From contig CACOYI010000005.1 in the NCBI GenBank assembly GCA_902631405.1, positions 1 to 64,000 on the forward strand: DNA of 64,000 nucleotides. Reading direction: 5' to 3'. This DNA is from K189A clade bacterium. GTDB taxonomy: Bacteria; Pseudomonadota; Gammaproteobacteria; Pseudomonadales; Azotimanducaceae. The first letter of the stretch is position 1. Every line of letters begins with the position of its first letter. The notes under the pieces were generated by a model. That model had not been told where the DNA came from. It saw only the letters and a program-made list of their open reading frames with translations, and searched no databases. Positions 58,409 through 64,000 of this stretch are shown piece by piece. Both the position numbers and the translations under genes were made by a program.

Positions 58409-59476
58409 ATGTTGTTCAAACAAGAGACGCTGACGAATGTAGCAACTGAAATAATGACTTCAGCTGGCGCACCAAGAGAAAATGCGAGGATCGTGGCTGA
58501 GCATTTAGTCATTGCCAACCTTAAAGGTCATGATTCGCATGGCGTTGGTATGGTACCCAATTATGTTAAGGCAATGCTCGATGGCCTCATGAAGCCAGCT
58601 CAATCAGCCCAGCTTATTAAAGATTCAGGAGCTGTTCTCTCCTACGACGGCGATACTGGCTTTGGCCGTATCGTCGGAATGCAGGCCATGGAGGAAGGCG
58701 TCATTCGAGCTAAAAAACATGGCATCAGTTGCGTCGCCCTTGGAAACGCTCATCATCTGGGACGGATCGGAGTTTATGCTGAATACTGCGCGGACCAAGG
58801 TTTGGTCTCAAGTCACTATGTTAACGTGGTGGGTCACCATCCTATGGTTATCCCTTTTGGTGGAAGAGACCCCAGATTCGTCACTAATCCTTTCTGTTGT
58901 GCCGTCCCACGAGCTAATGGTGAACACGTTGTGCTCGATATGGCCACCACTACAGTAGCGGCTGGCAAAGTGAGAGTGGCCTACATGAAAGGCGTACCAG
59001 TGCCACCTAACTCGCTCGTAGATAAAGATGGCCTAGAGACACAAGACGCTTCGGTTGTTTTCTCAAAAGGTGGCGGCGGTGCCATGCAACCCTTTGGTCT
59101 CCATAAGGGTTACGGGTTAATGGTAATTTGCGAACTTCTCGGTGGCGCCCTGGGTGGCAACTTTTCTATGCAGCCAGGAAACCCAAGAAAAGGGGCGACC
59201 ATAAACAATATGCTTTCAATCCTCATCGATCCTAGTGCGGTTGGCAACTTACAAGAGTTTGACGAGGAAGTTTCGGCAATGATCGATTACATTTATGACA
59301 GCCAACCTGCAACTGGCGTAGAGCAAGTTTTGATACCGGGAGATCCAGAGAGATCGACTGTGGAACAGAGGTCCGCCGAAGGCATCGATATCGATGACAA
59401 TAGTTGGGAAGATATCATGAAGTCAGCTCGTGACGCTGGTCTATCTCAAAGTGACCTAGATCCTCTACTAAGCTAG
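58409..59476 (+). CDS. Ldh2/malate-lactate/ureidoglycolate dehydrogenase family protein
   Basis: An NAD(P)-dependent 2-hydroxyacid dehydrogenase of the MDH2/LDH2 fold, 355 residues. Markers are GHDSHGVGMVPNYVKAM, the catalytic His region ALGNAHHLGRIGVYAEYCA, GRDPRFVTNPFCCAVP, DMATTTVAAGKVRVAYMKG and PFGLHKGYGLMVICELLGGALGG. Family members act on malate, lactate, ureidoglycolate or sugar acids. Co-transcription with the upstream GPH transporter suggests they take up and oxidise one substrate. Confidence 0.9.
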   Translation: MLFKQETLTNVATEIMTSAGAPRENARIVAEHLVIANLKGHDSHGVGMVPNYVKAMLDGLMKPAQSAQLIKDSGAVLSYDGDTGFGRIVGMQAMEEGVIRAKKHGISCVALGNAHHLGRIGVYAEYCADQGLVSSHYVNVVGHHPMVIPFGGRDPRFVTNPFCCAVPRANGEHVVLDMATTTVAAGKVRVAYMKGVPVPPNSLVDKDGLETQDASVVFSKGGGGAMQPFGLHKGYGLMVICELLGGALGGNFSMQPGNPRKGATINNMLSILIDPSAVGNLQEFDEEVSAMIDYIYDSQPATGVEQVLIPGDPERSTVEQRSAEGIDIDDNSWEDIMKSARDAGLSQSDLDPLLS

Positions 59477-59507
59477 ACGACTGAGGGGCACATCTGGAAT
59501 CCGACTG

Positions 59508-60592
59508 TTACTCCTGATCGACACGCTCTACCTTTTCTCTTATGAGGGGAATTAGTTCCTCTCCGAAATGAATAGCGTCATCGAATGGTTCAAATCCTCT
59601 TATAAGGACCCCGCTCACTCCAAGTTTATAATACTTCAGATCGCCTCGGCCACCTGGTCCGGCGTTCCTACGAGCGCCGTTGTGTTGCCGCTACCTTGAG
59701 CTGCTGCGGCAATGGGCACCCATAAGCATTCGTCCTGGATCTCTCCGCCCTCGATCAATCTGGTCAACCTCCTCGCAGTTTCCGCCTCGGGTTCTTTTCC
59801 AGAAGCGCTTATGCCACGGGACTTCGGCGAAGACGCCTCAACTCCCGCCAGGATGGAGCGAGCTTTATCCCAGGCCGCCCCTTCGGTATCCCCGAGTATC
59901 GGTCTGAATGAAAGATTAAATGACAACTTCCGATCATTCGTTGCAGCCCGATGCTGCAAGAGAGCCATCAGTTCTGTTACCTGTGATCTCGGTTCACCGA
60001 AAAGTGCATAAGTGTCTGCGTGTTTAGCTCCAACTGGAATAGCAGCCTCAGAGACGCCTCCAAACCAAAGGGGCACGTGAGGTCTCTGAATCGACTGGAC
60101 CTCTGAACTTGCCTTGCTGCAGCGATAGTAATGTCCCTCATAATTAAACGGTTCTTCCTGACTCCATACTCCCTTCATCACTTGCAAATACTCGTCAGTT
60201 CTCGCGTACCGCTCGTCATGTGATAGAAAATCACCGTCACGACGTTGATCAGCGTCAACGCCGCCGGTGATTATGTGAAGCCACAAGCGTCCATCTATTA
60301 AATTATCTAAGGTGGCGACTTTCCTTGCTGCCTGAGTGGGGGCTATAAAACCGGGGCGATGAGCCAACAAAATCTTTAGATGTTCAGTATGGTGGCCGAC
60401 ATGCTGCGCGATTAAAAAGCCGTCAGCCGAGCTCGAGGAATGTCCTATTAGAACTGCGTCAAAACCCGACCTCTCGTGCGCTTGGGAAAAGCGAACGATG
60501 TAATCGCGATCAATGCCCCCGCCTATTATGTGGACAGTCGCGGCGTCATCTGGCGGCGCTACCCCAATCATGCCTAAAATGTTTATCGGCAT
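59508..60592 (-). pseudogene. LLM-class flavin monooxygenase with C-terminal frameshift
   Basis: The protein resembles SsuD-type LLM monooxygenases: INILGMIGVAPPDD, HERSGFDAVLIGHSSSSADGF, APTQAARKVATLDNLIDGRLWLHIITGG and RPHVPLWFGGVSEAAIPVGAKHADTYALFGEP. The frame ends at VGTPDQVAEAI-stop (59636). The next frame continues LKYYKLGVSGVLIRGFEPFDDAIHFGEELIPLIREKVERVDQE to a stop at 59508, which is the normal family C-terminus. One missing C (ATCCTG read as ATCTG) near 59639 explains this. The start at 60592 (MPINILG) is preferred; the ORF-track ATG at 60646 is possible. The lesion could be real or a sequence error. Confidence 0.85.
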
Positions 60593-60664
60593 CTCCCTTC
60601 CCCCACCTCGAACCATCGGCTCCCACAACTTGTCCCAAAAGACCATTACGGGTCAACCATATTT

Positions 60665-61015
60665 TTGACTGTTGATTCACATGTGGCGCATCAAGATCTT
60701 GACATGCAGATTAAACAGCTCGCTCCTCAACTAGCGTTGGATCCCACCGCGATCGTCGAATTGCACGCGATAGATCCTATTGTCTACGTACTCTACCTCT
60801 CCAATAGTCTCGGACGACAGCCCGTTAGAGATAAGAAAGGTAAAACTATCATCTATAGAAGCCAAAACGCGGCTAGAAAAGAGTTGATCGAAAATGGCGT
60901 AACGACTTTTGATTTTGTGCATATGACTGCGTACGACGAAATAGTCGGTATGCCTGAATGGGGGGCAAGACAAGAGCAACGCAGGACCGTGAATCTTGAA
61001 TCGGATGAGTACTAA
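60665..61015 (+). CDS. small protein resembling DUF6482
   Basis: The protein of up to 116 residues has the pattern YVLYLSNSLGRQPVRDKKGKTIIYRSQNAARKELIENGV, then FDFVHMTAYDEIVGMPEWG. This resembles DUF6482 proteins from pseudomonads, which are small and of unknown function. The start is uncertain: TTG at 60665 per the ORF track, or ATG at 60704. It is divergent from the LLM gene and overlaps the next small gene by 11 bases, so the two are translationally coupled. Confidence 0.6.
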   Translation: MTVDSHVAHQDLDMQIKQLAPQLALDPTAIVELHAIDPIVYVLYLSNSLGRQPVRDKKGKTIIYRSQNAARKELIENGVTTFDFVHMTAYDEIVGMPEWGARQEQRRTVNLESDEY

Positions 61016-61280
61016 AAGCACTGGCTCGAGACTCAATCTTCTTCGCTTAAAAGTTGGTTGGTCAGCTGCCGAATGCGCATATCGGTTCACAATTCAAGCG
61101 AACCAAAATATCACTACTGAAGATTGGGTCGAGTGGGAGCGCTCTGCGGATGACGACTCGAGAGGAAAAGAACTAAAATCAGCGTTAGACGACATTGCCG
61201 CTATATTTGGCATCGAAAAAAGTTACTTCGAGGAAGCCACTCTTCCGATCCCAGAAAACATTCGTCCGTTTAAGAAGTAA
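61005..61280 (+). CDS. small helix-turn-helix-like protein
   Basis: A 91-residue protein, started at the ATG 61005 (the ORF-track TTG lies nine bases earlier). SRLNLLRLKVGWSAAECAYRF, then TTEDWVEWERSADDDSRGKELKSALDDIAAIFGIEKSYF resembles a Cro/CI-type helix-turn-helix followed by a short tail. If so, it is the only DNA-binding regulator-like protein in the window apart from HU. Its overlap with the DUF6482-like gene suggests that the two products work together. Confidence 0.5.
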   Translation: MSTKSTGSRLNLLRLKVGWSAAECAYRFTIQANQNITTEDWVEWERSADDDSRGKELKSALDDIAAIFGIEKSYFEEATLPIPENIRPFKK

Positions 61281-61358
61281 AGTCGCTCGAAGGAGATTGA
61301 TACTTAGACCGGATTTTTAATATTCTTTCAATGGGAGTGGTGCGTCGAGGGGAGTCAT

Positions 61359-62204
61359 ATCAATTTACTTAGCGATGAGGAAATAAAAAGCCACGCTAGT
61401 GAGATTTTAGAGAAAGGGTATTCCATCTATGAGAACGCCTTCGACGGATCTTTGGTGCAGGCTTTAAAAGAGGAACTTCAGCGACTTGACAGCGTGAGGC
61501 CTGGTGGTGACCTGCCGCCGCAACCTTTTTCGGGTTTCGTCACTAAAAGGTGGTTCGATTTGCTGAATGATGGCCCAATCTGGGAGCAAGTAGCGACGCA
61601 GAAGAGCATTCTAAAGGTCCTAGATGAAGTTTTGGGAGAAGGTTTCCTTCTATCCACCTTGGGTACTGCCGTAATCGGTGCCGGTGAGAAAGCTCAACCG
61701 TTTCACGTTGACGACAGCGTATACTCCTTTCCACGACCCCATCCAAACCTGGTATGTAACACCATGTGGGCAATAGATGACTTCACGAAAGCGAATGGTG
61801 CGACCATGGTAGTTCCTGGCAGTCATCTCTTTAGTGACGACCCAGAACCTGGCAAATACTATGATCACGCCCTTTTAACTATGCCGGCAGGAAGCATCGC
61901 TTTTGTTCTGGGTAGCTGCTACCACGGCGCTGGGGCTAATAATACAAAAATGGAACGTCGCGCGTTAACCGTCAACTACTGCAATGGCTCGATGCGGCAG
62001 CAGGAAAATCTGATGCTGTCTATTCATCCCTCCAAAATGCTTTCTTTCAAATCGGAGCTCCAAGACATTCTTGGTTTCAAGGTTTGCAAAGGAGCGGGGC
62101 ATCTCTTTGCACGAGACCCTAGAATGGAGATGGAGCGTCATTATTCACCGGCTCACGATGACCGAGAATGGCTGGAAAAGAGAAATCAGCCAACGGGCAA
62201 ATAG
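61359..62204 (+). CDS. phytanoyl-CoA dioxygenase family protein with unclear start
   Basis: A predicted Fe(II)/2-oxoglutarate oxygenase. The ORF-track start (61452) cuts off clear homologous sequence: LLSDEEIKSHASEILEKGYSIYENAFDGSLVQALKEEL. No ATG, GTG or TTG lies in frame before it; ATC at 61359 with GAGGGGAG four bases upstream is the only signal. Alternatively the ATG at 61331 joins if one G is removed from the GGGG run near 61349-61352. The iron site is likely HVDDSVYSF and the distal His in GSCYHGAGANN, with VVPGSHLFSDD before it. The alpha/beta hydrolase gene follows by 23 bases. Confidence 0.82.
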   Translation: MNLLSDEEIKSHASEILEKGYSIYENAFDGSLVQALKEELQRLDSVRPGGDLPPQPFSGFVTKRWFDLLNDGPIWEQVATQKSILKVLDEVLGEGFLLSTLGTAVIGAGEKAQPFHVDDSVYSFPRPHPNLVCNTMWAIDDFTKANGATMVVPGSHLFSDDPEPGKYYDHALLTMPAGSIAFVLGSCYHGAGANNTKMERRALTVNYCNGSMRQQENLMLSIHPSKMLSFKSELQDILGFKVCKGAGHLFARDPRMEMERHYSPAHDDREWLEKRNQPTGK

Positions 62205-62227
62205 CAACAAAAAACCGAGGAGTTCTC

Positions 62228-63502
62228 ATGACATTTCAACTAATTAGTGCCGAAGAATGGACAGAGCGCTGCAACGCTGACGGAGAATTCAGTATCGCGG
62301 CTCGCCATTGGAATGGAGGCATAAAAATCGTTTCCGACGCAACTACCGTGTGTATCGGCATCGAGAATGGAATTGCAGGAATGTACCGACCAGAGAACGC
62401 TCACGGACTCCTCACATTTGAGGCGCCAGCAGCAACCTGGGAGAAACAACTCGCAGAATTACCTCCGAGGTTTTTCAATGACGTTATGGCAAATATGTCG
62501 ACCCAGTCGGGTATGCGTCGTGAGGGGGATCGGCTAACCGGTGCTCAATACTATCCCGCTGCTGCAAGAGCTCTAGAACTACTTAGGCCAATAAACTTGG
62601 GGACGAGAAAACAGACCGACATTACAAAGCGCGAGGGTGCAATCGACGCCCCAGTAGGGAGATATGTTCATTTAGAATTAGATGGATTTGACCACCGAGT
62701 TTATTTCGAAGAGGCGGGCCAAGGCGGTATACCGCTGCTTCTACAGCATACGGCTGGATGCCACGGTAGTCAGTGGAGGCACCTCTTTGAAGACAACCGT
62801 ATAACCGATCACTTTCATTTAATCGCTTATGACCTGCCTTATCATGGTAAATCATTGCCCCCGGTAGAAAAGAGGTGGTGGCAGGAAAACTATCAGTTAC
62901 GAGGCGAGTTTCTTAGGTCGATACCTATCAAGCTGAGCGAGTGTTTAGATCTAGATCGACCCGTTTTTATGGGTTGCTCAGTGGGAGGATTACTCGCTCT
63001 TGATCTGGCCTGCCGACATCCAGATAAGTTTGACTCGGTTATTTCAGTGGAAGGTGCCCTCAAGATCGAGGGCAATTTGGAAGGAATGCAGGAGATGTGG
63101 CATCCGCAAGTTTCCAGTGATTATAAAGCAAGGGCAATGGAGGGACTTATTGCCCCCGGATCGCCAATTGAGTTCAAAAAGGAAACGGGGTTTGTTTACT
63201 CGAGCGCCTGGCCGGCAGCATTTCTAGGCGATTTGACTTACTACATTGAAGATTTTGATATCCGTAATTTAGCGAGTGAAATAGATACCGACCTCACTTC
63301 GGTGCATATTTTATCCGGAGAATATGATTGGAGTGGTAAATCAGAACTAGGCCGTGAGGCTCACGAGATGATCAAGGGATCAACATGGTCTGAAATGCAA
63401 GGGGTTGGCCACTTCCCCATGTCAGAGAATCCAAAAGTATTCATAAAACACCTCCTGCCAGTACTTGAAATGGTCCGCCAGCGTCGCGCAGAAGCTCCCT
63501 GA
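62228..63502 (+). CDS. alpha/beta hydrolase with N-terminal SCP2-like domain
   Basis: The ATG at 62228 is preferred because GAGGAG lies five bases upstream. The 424-residue protein has an N-terminal domain of about 125 residues (FSIAARHWNGGIKIVSDATTVCIGIENG ... WEKQLAELPPRFFNDVMANM) that looks like an SCP2-type lipid-binding fold. An alpha/beta hydrolase domain follows with the oxyanion region LLLQHTAGCHGSQW, nucleophile Ser in VFMGCSVGGLLALDLACRHPDKF and His in GVGHFPMSENP. The gene directly follows the PhyH gene, suggesting that a bulky hydrophobic ester or acid is handled by both. Confidence 0.8.
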   Translation: MTFQLISAEEWTERCNADGEFSIAARHWNGGIKIVSDATTVCIGIENGIAGMYRPENAHGLLTFEAPAATWEKQLAELPPRFFNDVMANMSTQSGMRREGDRLTGAQYYPAAARALELLRPINLGTRKQTDITKREGAIDAPVGRYVHLELDGFDHRVYFEEAGQGGIPLLLQHTAGCHGSQWRHLFEDNRITDHFHLIAYDLPYHGKSLPPVEKRWWQENYQLRGEFLRSIPIKLSECLDLDRPVFMGCSVGGLLALDLACRHPDKFDSVISVEGALKIEGNLEGMQEMWHPQVSSDYKARAMEGLIAPGSPIEFKKETGFVYSSAWPAAFLGDLTYYIEDFDIRNLASEIDTDLTSVHILSGEYDWSGKSELGREAHEMIKGSTWSEMQGVGHFPMSENPKVFIKHLLPVLEMVRQRRAEAP

Positions 63503-63511
63503 GCCGACAAC

Positions 63512-64000
63512 CTAGTCGTTGAAACCAAAAACACCGAGGTTAAAAAGATAATCCATTGATTTGCGGGTGGACAAAAACTGACTTTTTTCCAGATTGTTAG
63601 CAGAAATAACTTCATCGACATAAAACCGTCTAGAGGTGGGTAGCATGCCGTTTAATAGATTCATCAATAGCTTAGACGGGACACCATTCTTGGATGGATA
63701 ACGAGCACGTCTAGTTTCCGCTACAGTAATTTCAAAGAGAGAATCAGTACCATCATCTGGAACAATGATCTCTTCAGTTGCTGCATTAAAAACACAGTAG
63801 AAATTGTTCCTGGATTCCTCTGGAGAGGCATATTTTCTTAACTCTAATGATGGCGACTTCAGCGTAAACAAGAGCAACATAGACCGATTTAGGGTAGACA
63901 ACGATGAGTATTTGGCAGGCAACTCTGAACTCACCGCTCGAAGCTTTGCTTTGAGGGTTGTCGGCGAAAGAGATGGCCTAGTGAATTGAATTATCTCCGT
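63512..64000 (-). CDS. hypothetical protein, 5' end outside window
   Basis: The ORF track starts this at GTG 63934, but the frame stays open to base 64000 (EIIQFTRPSLSPTTLKAKLRAV), so the visible 162 codons are probably the C-terminal part of a larger gene. LSTLNRSMLLLFTLKSPSLELRKYASPEESRNNFYCVFNAATEEIIVPDDGTDSLFEITVAETRRARYPSKNG has no motif I recognise. It converges with the alpha/beta hydrolase gene. Confidence 0.6.
   Translation of the reverse strand, partial: TEIIQFTRPSLSPTTLKAKLRAVSSELPAKYSSLSTLNRSMLLLFTLKSPSLELRKYASPEESRNNFYCVFNAATEEIIVPDDGTDSLFEITVAETRRARYPSKNGVPSKLLMNLLNGMLPTSRRFYVDEVISANNLEKSQFLSTRKSMDYLFNLGVFGFND

Overview
This window looks like chromosomal DNA of a free-living, probably marine, gammaproteobacterium. 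The evidence is the gene order tig-clpP-clpX-lon-hupB-ppiD, together with nfuA, sohB, nhaB, nudC, rnhA and dnaQ. The many phytanoyl-CoA-dioxygenase, LLM-flavin, Baeyer-Villiger, copper amine oxidase and amidase genes recall OMG-type heterotrophs. That last placement is inference from gene content; no rRNA marker is present. I see no transposase, integrase, phage structural gene, CRISPR array or rRNA.

Layout. 1-1.95 kb: 3' part of a UvrD/AddA-like helicase-nuclease. 2-9 kb: housekeeping genes (DAHP synthase, NfuA, acrylyl-CoA-reductase-like enzyme, SohB, NudC, NhaB). 9-18.7 kb: one long minus-strand block, tig, clpP, clpX, lon, hupB, ppiD, rnhA, dnaQ, i.e. protein folding and proteolysis, a nucleoid protein and replication fidelity. 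18.8-30.8 kb: transport and catabolic genes (MATE, GPH-type MFS, crotonase, copper amine oxidase, LLM enzyme, acyl-CoA dehydrogenase, class III aminotransferase, DCC protein, renalase-like enzyme). 31-39.7 kb: L31 type B, tRNA-His, orphan carboxyltransferase, penicillin-acylase-family hydrolase, PhyH enzyme, photolyase, amidase, tRNA-Arg. 39.7-44.2 kb: a surface or secreted cluster with a TSP3/cohesin-like lipoprotein, a TSP3/dockerin-like protein and a predicted beta-helix protein. 44.4-64 kb: a second catabolic region (haloalkane-dehalogenase-like hydrolase, GST, BVMO + SDR, ribose-type ABC transporter, amidase, MFS + Ldh2-type dehydrogenase, LLM enzyme, PhyH + alpha/beta hydrolase).

The most unusual points are these. 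(1) The 39.7-44.2 kb cluster pairs a cohesin-like module with a dockerin-like module in neighbouring genes. (2) Several otherwise well-conserved genes carry single-base lesions: an in-frame TAA, an in-frame TGA, a one-base frameshift, and three genes whose homologous N-terminus has no ATG/GTG/TTG start. These could be real decay or sequence errors. (3) The hupB leader has a perfect 11-bp inverted repeat, and the amidase/MFS divergent region at 56.7-56.85 kb has three nested palindromes. Apart from one small HTH-like protein I recognise no transcription-factor gene in the 64 kb.
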